A stretch of DNA of 7,295 bases from Deltaproteobacteria bacterium (lineage in GTDB: Bacteria; Desulfobacterota; Deferrimicrobia; Deferrimicrobiales; Deferrimicrobiaceae). Below are positions 1 to 7,150 of the stretch, in pieces. How positions within the stretch are numbered: position 1 is the stretch's first letter; each line of letters starts with the position of its first letter. The notes below the pieces were generated by a model that made no database searches, was not told the DNA's origin, and was given only the letters and a program-made list of their open reading frames with translations. The stretch is from positions 1 to 7,295 of the forward strand of contig JANXPS010000216.1 of NCBI GenBank assembly GCA_025357175.1, in the 5' to 3' direction. The position numbers were made by a program, and so were the translations under genes.

Positions 1-3
1 GAT

Positions 4-912
4 CTAGCGTGTCTTGTCCTTGTCTACGATGTATTCGCGGACGCGGGCGGTGTTGATGAGAATTTCGACCGCCGGAACGCGCCCGAGGCCGTCGGCTTTC
101 GGGACGAGCCGCTGCGAGATGACCGCCTTGAGCACCGCGCCGAGCTGAAGCCGGATCTGCTTTTGCTGGAAGGGCGGGAATGCGGAGACCACGCGGTGGA
201 TCGTCTCGCCCGCGTCGAGCGTGTGAAGCGTGGAGAAGACGAGGTGCCCGGTCTCGGCGGCGGTCAGCGCGGTTTCGATCGTCTCGAGATCGCGCATTTC
301 GCCGACCAGGATGACGTCGGGATCCTGGCGCAGCGCAGCCTTGAGCGACGCCGCGTAGGACATCGTGTCGACGCCGAGCTCGCGCTGATTGATGATCGAC
401 TTGCTGTCGCGCAGCAAGAACTCGATCGGGTCCTCGATGGTCATGATATGGCAGGAACGGTTCTGGTTGATGTACTCGACCATCGACGCGAGCGTGGTCG
501 ACTTGCCCGAGCCCGTGGTGCCGGTGCACAGGATGAGGCCCCGGTTTTCGAGGGCGATCTTTTCCATCACCTTGGGCAGGTACAGCTCTTCGAACGTCTT
601 GACGCCGGTGGGAATGAGCCGCATGACAAGGCCGACCGACCCCCGCTGCCGGAACACGTTGACGCGGAAACGGCCGAGCCCTGGGACGCTGTAGGCGCAG
701 TCGATCTCGAACTGGTTCTCGAACCGTTCGCGCTGTGTCGGTGCGAGGACCAGCGCCAACATCGCTTCGACGTGCTTGGGGCTGAGCGGTTCGGGCGTCT
801 TGAGCGGCACAAGCTTGCCGTTGATGCGAAGGGTTGGCGGGCGCCCGACCTTGATGTGGACGTCGGATGCGCCGTATTTCGCCGCAGCGCTGAGGATTTC
901 GTTCAGTTCCAA
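4..912 (-). CDS. pilT: Type IV pilus retraction ATPase PilT, C-terminus cut short by TAG
   Basis: This is a PilT-family hexameric ATPase, which powers disassembly of type IV pili at the inner-membrane base (twitching, DNA uptake). Counting from the TTG at 912 (302 aa), the N-terminal domain has ASDVHIKVGRPP (15-26). The ATPase core has Walker A GTTGSGKST (131-139), the Asp box MTIEDPIE (157-164), Walker B DVILVGEMRD (199-208) and the His box GHLVFSTLHT (222-231). The TTG start is chosen because MELNEIL is a typical PilT beginning and a GAGAAGG lies 10 nt upstream; longer readings run into recA. PilT proteins are usually about 345-360 aa. This frame stops at TAG right after VREYIVDKDKTR, which sits where the family's AIRNLIRE-type motif lies, so the C-terminal helices are missing. 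The next codon is ATC, so Q-to-stop (CAG to TAG) is a likely origin. It may be a real truncation or an error near the sequence edge. It begins 5 nt after recA ends, so co-transcription is likely. Confidence 0.9.
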   Translation of the reverse strand: MELNEILSAAAKYGASDVHIKVGRPPTLRINGKLVPLKTPEPLSPKHVEAMLALVLAPTQRERFENQFEIDCAYSVPGLGRFRVNVFRQRGSVGLVMRLIPTGVKTFEELYLPKVMEKIALENRGLILCTGTTGSGKSTTLASMVEYINQNRSCHIMTIEDPIEFLLRDSKSIINQRELGVDTMSYAASLKAALRQDPDVILVGEMRDLETIETALTAAETGHLVFSTLHTLDAGETIHRVVSAFPPFQQKQIRLQLGAVLKAVISQRLVPKADGLGRVPAVEILINTARVREYIVDKDKTR

Positions 913-917
913 AGTGG

Positions 918-1943
<1,026 letters not shown>

Positions 1944-1952
1944 TGCTGTCTT

Positions 1953-1958
1953 CTCCTT
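1953..1958 (-). promoter_or_regulatory. Ribosome binding site of recA
   Basis: AAGGAG on the minus strand lies 9 nt before the recA ATG at 1943, inside the 17-nt gap after thpR. It fixes the recA start and rules out the longer in-frame reading. Confidence 0.8.
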
Positions 1959-1960
1959 GT

Positions 1961-2503
1961 TTATCTGATGACTCGATAGGTGGAACCCGACGGGGAAAGC
2001 CGGCTTTCGTACAGCAGTACGGACGTCACGGGGACGGTGCCGAACCGACGCCCCGCGAGGGCTCTCATCGCGGCGTCGCCCCATCCGGGAGGCGTCGCGC
2101 CATGGATGCGGCCGATCGTGACGTGCGGGTGAAACGGTTTCGCATCGCGCGGTACGCCCGCCGCGGAAAGAGCGGACTCGATATTGTCTTGCAATGCCCT
2201 GGCCAATTCAAGGGGTTCCCTGAAGCCCACCCAGAGAACCCGCGGCGCGCGCGCCGACGGGAAAGCGCCCCCACCCTCAGTCTCCAGGTCGAATGTCGCA
2301 AACGGGGAGACAGCCGTTTGAAGGGCGTCGCCGACCCCGGGCACTCGCACCGGGGGAATGTCGCCCAGGAACTTGACCGTGACATGCAGGTTCGCGGCGG
2401 GAATCCACGAAACCGGAGACGGAGTCGCCCGCAGGCCGTCGATCGCCGACGAGATGCGGTCGCGGACATCGTCCGGCAAGCCGATCGCGACGAACAGCCT
2501 CAC
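1961..2503 (-). CDS. thpR: RNA 2',3'-cyclic phosphodiesterase (LigT/2H family)
   Basis: This belongs to the 2H phosphoesterase family, once called 2'-5' RNA ligase (LigT). The family opens 2',3'-cyclic phosphates on RNA ends, and some members reversibly join tRNA halves by a 2'-5' bond. The 180-aa product has the usual length and both catalytic HxTx motifs: HVTV at 40-43 and HVTI at 127-130. The N-terminus VRLFVAIGLP and the end LYESRLSPSGSTY match the family pattern. The GTG at 2503 overlaps the cinA stop as GTGA, which implies translational coupling; there is no strong Shine-Dalgarno of its own. An in-frame extension to 2683 would lie wholly inside cinA and is rejected. The physiological substrate is not known from the sequence. 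cinA-ligT-recA order is known from Deinococcus, so the context supports the call. Confidence 0.93.
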   Translation of the reverse strand: MRLFVAIGLPDDVRDRISSAIDGLRATPSPVSWIPAANLHVTVKFLGDIPPVRVPGVGDALQTAVSPFATFDLETEGGGAFPSARAPRVLWVGFREPLELARALQDNIESALSAAGVPRDAKPFHPHVTIGRIHGATPPGWGDAAMRALAGRRFGTVPVTSVLLYESRLSPSGSTYRVIR

Positions 2504-3087
2504 GAGGCTCGACCGAGCAGGTCGACCAGCAACCGGAGCGACCGGATGACCGCCTCCTCGCGGACCTGCCGCCGGTCGCCGGGGAGGAGCAGGCGGTACG
2601 GGATGCGGACAGAGTCCTGCGCACTTTCCCGACCGGGCACCTCCGGGGAGGCGGGAAACCGGCCTGCGACCGGGGCCATGCAAACGGCCACCCAGACGGT
2701 GCCCACCGGTTTTTCGGGCGTTCCGCCCCCGGGTCCGGCGATTCCCGTGATTCCCACGCCGACATCCGCCCCGAACCGCCGCCTCGCACCCTCGGCCATG
2801 GCCAGCGCCACGGCTGCGCTGACCGCCCCTTGGGAAGCGATCAGCGTCTCGGGAACGTCGAGCAGCGCCGTCTTCGCCTCGTTCTGGTAGGCCACCACGC
2901 CGCCTAGAAAGTAGTCGGAACTTCCCGCGACGGATGTGATCGCGGCGGAGAAAAGGCCGCCGGTGCAGGACTCGCCCACGGCGAGCCGACCCCGAAGGGC
3001 GCGCAACCGGCCCCCCAGTGTTTCGGCCAGATCGCGAGTTTCTTCCCCCAGGATGTCCCGTCCGCCGGAAAAGGATTGACTTGCCAA
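2500..3087 (-). CDS. pncC: CinA C-terminal domain protein, nicotinamide-nucleotide amidase
   Basis: This is a stand-alone CinA C-terminal (PncC) domain, which deamidates nicotinamide mononucleotide to nicotinate mononucleotide in NAD recycling. Counting from TTG 3087 (195 aa), it shows GESCTGG with the presumed nucleophile Ser40, AYQNEAK with Tyr67 and Lys72, and GITGIAGPGGGTPEKPVGTV at 112-131. The MoaB-like N-terminal half of full-length CinA is absent. A stretch of about 25 residues near 139-165 is longer than usual for the domain before the PGDR..VREEA helix. The start is uncertain: TTG 3087 keeps the helix before GESCTGG, but its Shine-Dalgarno is poor (GGTGGG, 3 nt away). TTG 3006 is the next in-frame option and would lose that helix. 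It is the first gene of the operon and overlaps thpR by 4 nt. Its 5' end overlaps the -35 box of the divergent promoter. Confidence 0.88.
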   Translation of the reverse strand: MASQSFSGGRDILGEETRDLAETLGGRLRALRGRLAVGESCTGGLFSAAITSVAGSSDYFLGGVVAYQNEAKTALLDVPETLIASQGAVSAAVALAMAEGARRRFGADVGVGITGIAGPGGGTPEKPVGTVWVAVCMAPVAGRFPASPEVPGRESAQDSVRIPYRLLLPGDRRQVREEAVIRSLRLLVDLLGRAS

Positions 3088-3103
3088 CAGCCCACCGTAG
3101 AAT
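3076..3103 (+). promoter_or_regulatory. Sigma-70-type promoter for the HEAT-repeat gene
   Basis: TTGACT (3076-3081) and TAGAAT (3098-3103) are separated by 16 bp, each matching the consensus at five of six positions. Transcription would begin near 3110, about 45 nt before the ATG at 3155. The -35 box lies inside the probable start of the divergent cinA gene. The region is clearly more AT-rich than its surroundings. Confidence 0.65.
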
Positions 3104-3154
3104 AGAAAGTTATGGTTAATAATACCTTTTTTGCATTCCGGACAGCGTAACTTT

Positions 3155-4720
3155 ATGACCGCCTCACCCGAAGGGTCCCACCTGTTCAAGGTTTCGGTCG
3201 CCCTCGCCGAACTCGCGAAAGGACTCAAGGGGGTTGCGTTCTATCCCTCCGGGCACCCCTCGCTCCTCCAGCTCGTGAACCGCATCGCATCGCTTTTCGA
3301 AGGGATTCCTCTTCCCGCGAACGGCCTCGAGGTCGTCGTCACCAAAAACAGCCTGAGTTGCGACAACGTGCCCATCCCGAACCCCAACAAGGCGCTCGTC
3401 GATTTCAACCGCGATCTTTACCTTCGGCGGGTCAGCAAGCTCTATTTCCTTCCGGGGATGAGAGAAAGCGAACTGTTCGCCTTCCTGGCCCTCCTGGTTC
3501 GCGATCCCCAGGCGATCGAGGATGAAGGCGGGCTTGAAAGCATATTGCCCCGCGAGAATATCGCACACATCTGGGTCAACAAGGTCGACTATGAAGGCAT
3601 GACCGACCTGCTCAAGAAGGAGGCGGGCGGAGACGATACCAGCGAGGAAAGCGCCCGCGCCCGCTCGATCATCAATTCGCTGTTCGCGGCCGATGGCATC
3701 GAACCCGAACAGGCGACCATCGACAGCCTGCTTGACCAGCTCGCGCGTGAGACGAGCCCCTCGGGTTATCGGACGCTCATCGTCCAGCTGTCGAAGATGC
3801 TGTCCGAGGAACGCTCGGGGCGAAAGGTCGAATACACCACGCGCGCCTTCAGTCTCTTCCTGCGCCATGTCGCCCAGCCTCCCGGCGGAAGCACCGAGAT
3901 TTCCGAGCTGGCGGGCCGCGGCATCAAGGAAATGGCCACGGACGAGATGGTGTCCCATTACCTGTTCGCCCTGCGCGACAAGTCCAGAGGGGATCGCCAG
4001 GAAGCCGAAGGGATCCTCGCGCTCCTCCAGGAACGTGCGGTGCGGCCCTTGCTCGACGCGCTCTCGACCGAGGGCGACCTGCTCGTGCGCAAGACCATCG
4101 TCGAGATCGTCGCGAAGATCGGCCGGCCCGCGATCCCCGTCATCCTAGAAAACCTGACCGACTCCCAGTGGTACATCGTCCGCAACATGGTCACCATCCT
4201 GGCCGGGATGGGAATGCCCGACCTCGCCCCGCACGTCGCAGGCACCCTTTCGCACCCCGACATCCGGGTCAAGAAGGAAGCCATCAAGGCGCTCTCGCGG
4301 CTCGAGCACCCCTTCGCCGTATCCGCGCTCGGGGAGTTGTGCTTCCATGCCGAGGAATCGGTGGCGCTGACCGCGGTCGCCGCGCTGGCGAGCAAGAGAG
4401 AACCCGAATCCGTGCTGGCGCTCTATCGCCGGGCGGTCCGCAAGAGCATGTTCTACCCCGACTACCGCTTCTCGCACGAGGCCATCGATTCGCTCCGCTC
4501 CGTAGGGACCGACGAGGCGGTGACCGCGCTCGACGAAATAATCCGGATGAAGGTGCTCTGGCAGTCGAGACGTTTCCGCGAGATGAAGATGCACGCGCTT
4601 CGCGCAATCGGCAAGATCGGCAACGACCGCGCGAAAGAGATGCTGCGCCGATACCTGACGGACGAGCACGAGGCGCTTCGACTCGAGGCGAAACGGTTGC
4701 TGCGCCGCTTCGAGCCTTAG
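3155..4720 (+). CDS. HEAT-repeat protein with N-terminal YPSxHP domain
   Basis: The 521-aa product has two parts. Residues 11-145 form an alpha/beta domain with YPSGHP (30-35), a strand pair LEVVVTKNSLSCDNVPI and a helix RESELFAFLALL (103-114). It resembles the start of the HD-GYP protein downstream. From about 286 to the end are helical HEAT-type repeats, for example VRPLLDAL..EGDLLVRKTIVEIVAKIG, IPVILENL..SQWYIVRNMVTILAGMG, LAPHVAGTLSHPDIRVKKEAIKALSRL and DRAKEMLRRYL..EHEALRLEAKRLL. HEAT repeats act as protein-binding scaffolds. No signal peptide or membrane segment is visible, so it is probably cytoplasmic. ATG 3155 is preferred over TTG 3131 (8 codons upstream), although neither has a good Shine-Dalgarno. 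Its TAG stop lies in a 5-bp repeat flanking the inserted element. I do not know its function; a scaffold partner of the HD-GYP protein is an inference. Confidence 0.87.
   Translation: MTASPEGSHLFKVSVALAELAKGLKGVAFYPSGHPSLLQLVNRIASLFEGIPLPANGLEVVVTKNSLSCDNVPIPNPNKALVDFNRDLYLRRVSKLYFLPGMRESELFAFLALLVRDPQAIEDEGGLESILPRENIAHIWVNKVDYEGMTDLLKKEAGGDDTSEESARARSIINSLFAADGIEPEQATIDSLLDQLARETSPSGYRTLIVQLSKMLSEERSGRKVEYTTRAFSLFLRHVAQPPGGSTEISELAGRGIKEMATDEMVSHYLFALRDKSRGDRQEAEGILALLQERAVRPLLDALSTEGDLLVRKTIVEIVAKIGRPAIPVILENLTDSQWYIVRNMVTILAGMGMPDLAPHVAGTLSHPDIRVKKEAIKALSRLEHPFAVSALGELCFHAEESVALTAVAALASKREPESVLALYRRAVRKSMFYPDYRFSHEAIDSLRSVGTDEAVTALDEIIRMKVLWQSRRFREMKMHALRAIGKIGNDRAKEMLRRYLTDEHEALRLEAKRLLRRFEP
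4716..4720 (+). repeat. Left copy of 5-bp target duplication CTTAG
   Basis: CTTAG abuts the left end of the element and supplies the TAG stop codon of the HEAT-repeat gene. The identical copy is at 4898-4902. Confidence 0.7.
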
Positions 4721-4742
4721 TGCCCCATTCCATAAATACGGC
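4721..4742 (+). repeat. Left terminal inverted repeat
   Basis: This 22-bp arm starts TGCCCCATTCCATAAATA and pairs with 4876-4897. The three mismatches are all transitions. Confidence 0.8.
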
Positions 4743-4875
4743 CGCATTCGATCGTCGCTGCATCCGCACCGGCTTCGTTGCTCTCACTCGCCGTATTGCC
4801 CGATACGCCTCGGTCGAGCGCCTTGCCGGATGCGGCGCATCGACGCTCTCGGTGCATACCGAAAAGAAAAATGTC

Positions 4876-4897
4876 GCCATATTCATGAAATGGGGCA
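4876..4897 (-). repeat. Right terminal inverted repeat
   Basis: Read on the minus strand, this arm starts TGCCCCATTTCATGAATA and matches the left arm at 19 of 22 positions. The three differences would be G-U pairs in a minus-strand RNA hairpin. Confidence 0.8.
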
Positions 4898-4902
4898 CTT
4901 AG
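4898..4902 (+). repeat. Right copy of 5-bp target duplication CTTAG
   Basis: CTTAG directly follows the element and lies 4 nt before the ATG of the HD-GYP gene at 4907. It matches 4716-4720 exactly. Confidence 0.7.
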
Positions 4903-4906
4903 CCTC

Positions 4907-6304
4907 ATGGCGACCGCCATGGACCGGAAGAACCAGGAACAGGCCGTCGCCGGGATCATCAAGGCGATGGGCGTCTCCCTGAAGAACAGGGGGCTCTACC
5001 CTTCCGCCCACCCGCTGGTTCGCAAGCCGGTCGAGCAGTGCCTCGACCTCATCCTCCCCTTTTTCGACGCATCCAACGAACTCGCCCTGGTCGTATCCGA
5101 CGACACGTTTGTCCTCGAAGGGGTGCCCGTCTTCTCCATCACCTCTTCGCTCGAGTTCTTCATGAACCGGCTGGCCCGGATCGGCGTCCCCGCCCTAATC
5201 TTCGAAAGGGGCCTCGCCCTCGAGGACATCGACCTGTTCATCCGATTCCTCCACGAAACCAAGGCCGAGGGGCTCTCCCCGGAAGAGATCAGGGAACGGT
5301 TGCTGGCGGCCGGCGTCAAGCGCATCCGGGTCAAGAAAGCCGATCCGGAAAGCGACGACGACCACGCCGTCGCCCGCTCGATCTACGCCAACGCCGTATC
5401 GGTCGTTTCGTCGGTGCTCCAGGAAATCCAATCCGGGCGCATCCCTTCAGGAGCCGACACCGTTCGCGTGGTCACCGACATGGGCGGCATGCTGACGCGC
5501 AACCGGGACGCGCTCCTCGCGCTCACCCTGATAAAAAATTTCGACGAATACACATTCAACCACTCCGTCAACGTCGCGGTGCTCGCGCTTACGCTGGCGG
5601 GCGAGCTCGAGATCGGCGATGAAGCGATGGTCGAGGTGGGCGTGGCGGGTTTGCTGCACGATGTGGGCAAGACGCAGCTCGCGCTCGACCTCATACGGAA
5701 ACCGGGGTCGCTGAGCGCCGACGAATTCGAAGAGATCAAGAAGCACCCCGAGGAGGGCTTCCTCCTCGCCGGGAAAATGTCGGACATTCCGAACAGCGCC
5801 GCATACATGATCCGCGAGCACCACATGCGCCACGACCGGTCGGGCTACCCCAAGACCGAGCCCGGCTACCGGCTGCACCAGCACACAGGGATCATTTCGG
5901 TAGCCGACTGCTACGACGCCCTGACCACCCTGCGATGCTATCAGCCTCCGCGCACGCCTTCCGGCGCGCTCCAGTTGATGGAGGCCGAAGCCGGAAAGTC
6001 GCTGAACCCGCAGGTTGTCGCACAGTTGCGGAAAGCGTTGGGAGAATACCCCGTCGGCACGATGGTGCGGCTCAACACGATGGAAGTGGGGGTCGTCACG
6101 GCGACGGCCGAGGGCGCAAAGGCGCCGCGCCAGGTGGCCGTGCTGTTCGAACGGGACGGGAAACCGATGCTGCGGCCCGAGGAGGTCGATATCGACATGG
6201 GTGAGGGGGGCGCGGGCGCCGGACGGAGGGTGGTGTCCGCGGTCAATCCGCTCCTGTTTCCATACGCGGCCGCCGGGACCTACCTCAACGCAGCCGCCGG
6301 CTAG
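4907..6304 (+). CDS. HD-GYP phosphohydrolase with N-terminal YPSxHP domain
   Basis: This 465-aa protein probably hydrolyses cyclic di-GMP. Residues 12-145 form the same type of domain as in the preceding HEAT protein, with YPSAHP at 31-36, EGVPV at 71-75 and VKKAD at 142-146. The HD-GYP domain spans about 195-380. It shows FNHS (His219), LLHDVGK (His251, Asp252), KKHPEEG (His280), EHHMRHDRSGYP (His305, His306, GYP at 313-315) and SVADCYDALTT (Asp334). After it comes a small beta domain typical of this family, YPVGTMVRLNTMEVGVVTA (381-399), and a low-complexity Ala/Gly tail. The usual HHExxDGxGYP reads HHMRHDRSGYP here, so Glu and Gly are replaced while the metal-binding His-Asp set is kept. 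ATG 4907 and ATG 4919 are both possible starts and neither has a clear Shine-Dalgarno. No membrane segment is visible. The gene probably once lay 4 nt after the HEAT gene. Confidence 0.88.
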   Translation: MATAMDRKNQEQAVAGIIKAMGVSLKNRGLYPSAHPLVRKPVEQCLDLILPFFDASNELALVVSDDTFVLEGVPVFSITSSLEFFMNRLARIGVPALIFERGLALEDIDLFIRFLHETKAEGLSPEEIRERLLAAGVKRIRVKKADPESDDDHAVARSIYANAVSVVSSVLQEIQSGRIPSGADTVRVVTDMGGMLTRNRDALLALTLIKNFDEYTFNHSVNVAVLALTLAGELEIGDEAMVEVGVAGLLHDVGKTQLALDLIRKPGSLSADEFEEIKKHPEEGFLLAGKMSDIPNSAAYMIREHHMRHDRSGYPKTEPGYRLHQHTGIISVADCYDALTTLRCYQPPRTPSGALQLMEAEAGKSLNPQVVAQLRKALGEYPVGTMVRLNTMEVGVVTATAEGAKAPRQVAVLFERDGKPMLRPEEVDIDMGEGGAGAGRRVVSAVNPLLFPYAAAGTYLNAAAG

Positions 6305-6323
6305 CCGGAACCTCCCGACCGGA

Positions 6324-6908
6324 TCAGGGGTGGGACACGCCTGCGCTCCATTCCCCCAGCGCCCGGGCGGCAGCGGCCCGAACCGTGTCGTTTGCGGCAA
6401 CGACATTCTGCAACAGCAATTCCCACGGCGCCTCGGCCGTGCGGGCGTAGGCGATAATCGCCTTCCCTTTTACCTGGGGATCCGGGTCGGACAGGAATCG
6501 CTCGACCACCGGCGCCAGCTCCCTGCGGCGGGACGTCCCGAGTGTTTCAATCAGGTTTCCGAGCACCACGCCCTTTTCCTTCGGCAACCGATCGACGATC
6601 GCCTTCAGGACGGGAACGGTCGCGTGACCCGCCATTTCACGCGCGGCGACCGCACGGACCTCGGCATCCGGATCCGCCAGTGCGGCCAGAAGCAGCCCGA
6701 CCCCCTCGTGCCCGCCGAAGAGCCCCGCGGAAAATACGACGCGGATTCGCTCCTCGATCGTCCCGGTGCGAAGTTCCTGCAGGAAACCATCAGCCGAACG
6801 ACGCGCGTGCACGGCGTCGAAAGCCCCCGAGGCCGCCTCGCGTACCTCGGGCGATGCGTCGGCCATCATCTTCCGCAGCGCTTCCTCGATCCGTTCGACC
6901 TGCTCCAT
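6324..6908 (-). CDS. Short HEAT-repeat protein
   Basis: The 194-aa product consists almost entirely of HEAT-type helical repeats. Examples are GVGLLLAALADPDAEVRAVA (69-88) and LAPVVERFLSDPDPQVKGKA (131-150), followed by WELLLQNVVAANDTVRAAAARALGEW. The DPDxxVR/K turn is characteristic of bacterial HEAT proteins. No catalytic motif, signal peptide or membrane segment is visible, so a protein-binding scaffold role is inferred and no specific partner can be named. The ATG at 6908 is supported by a purine-rich GGAGAGGTGAGGG directly upstream. The gene converges on the HD-GYP gene with 19 nt between the stop codons. It lacks the YPSxHP domain of the larger HEAT protein. A promoter-like TTGACG/TATCTC pair lies upstream at 6952-6980. 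Confidence 0.85.
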   Translation of the reverse strand: MEQVERIEEALRKMMADASPEVREAASGAFDAVHARRSADGFLQELRTGTIEERIRVVFSAGLFGGHEGVGLLLAALADPDAEVRAVAAREMAGHATVPVLKAIVDRLPKEKGVVLGNLIETLGTSRRRELAPVVERFLSDPDPQVKGKAIIAYARTAEAPWELLLQNVVAANDTVRAAAARALGEWSAGVSHP

Positions 6909-6951
6909 CCCTCACCTCTCCCGACGGGTCGTCCCGAATGATCCAGTACTA

Positions 6952-6980
6952 GAGATACAGAACCGGCGCCCCGGCGTCAA
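6952..6980 (-). promoter_or_regulatory. Possible promoter of the short HEAT gene
   Basis: On the minus strand TTGACG (6980-6975) is followed after exactly 17 nt by TATCTC (6957-6952). The -35 match is strong and the -10 is weak. Transcription would begin about 37 nt before the ATG at 6908. Confidence 0.4.
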
Positions 6981-7150
6981 TCCGGACGACGGGTCCCAAC
7001 GCCAAAAGTGGGACGCTCCCGGCTCGCGCTCGATGCGTCCAGCATCGGCAGCGAGGTCAGGATGGCCGAGCGTGATCCGGGAACGCCATGGCAGCGCCCG
7101 CGTGAACGACGCCGCAACTCCCGGATGTCATCGCAGAAAGGAGCGGCGGG

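Larger units (their letters stand above)
4721..4897. mobile_element. 177-bp MITE-like element with terminal inverted repeats
   Basis: The segment begins TGCCCCATT and ends AATGGGGCA. Its first 22 bases match the reverse complement of its last 22 at 19 positions, and matching continues weakly for a few more bases. It is flanked by identical CTTAG copies, as expected of a 5-bp target duplication. Inside are further inverted pairs: GCATCCG (4760-4766) with CGGATGC (4827-4833), and a short hairpin CGTAT/ATACG (4792-4807) near the middle. It is too short for a transposase, so a transposase in trans would be needed; this is the definition of a MITE. I do not recognise the family. It separates the HEAT gene from the HD-GYP gene. 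A structured intergenic repeat that arose without transposition is the alternative, but the flanking duplication argues against that. Confidence 0.75.

Noticed and set aside
4..6. TAG read as an amino acid (code change) in pilT
   Set aside because: The HEAT-repeat and HD-GYP genes here both end at TAG in positions where the proteins should end, so TAG is an ordinary stop codon.
709..745. GGTTC-TC-GAACC palindrome and similar GAAC/GTTC pairs inside pilT
   Set aside because: The spacing does not match known LexA boxes and it lies mid-gene, so it is probably a result of codon sequence.
1944..2084. In-frame N-terminal extension of recA
   Set aside because: It lies inside thpR, and a strong ribosome site precedes ATG 1943, where the standard RecA N-terminus begins.
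2504..2683. In-frame N-terminal extension of thpR
   Set aside because: It is Pro/Arg/Gly-rich sequence read out of frame from cinA. The GTGA overlap gives the normal start.
3088..3228. In-frame extension of cinA containing a CPECKKG zinc-ribbon-like motif
   Set aside because: It contains only one CxxC pair and crosses the divergent promoter and the start of the HEAT gene. CinA C-terminal domains do not carry such an extension, so it is probably chance.
6305..6323. CCGG...CCGG inverted repeat as a shared terminator of the convergent genes
   Set aside because: The stem is only 4 bp with a 10-nt loop and no T-run follows on either strand.
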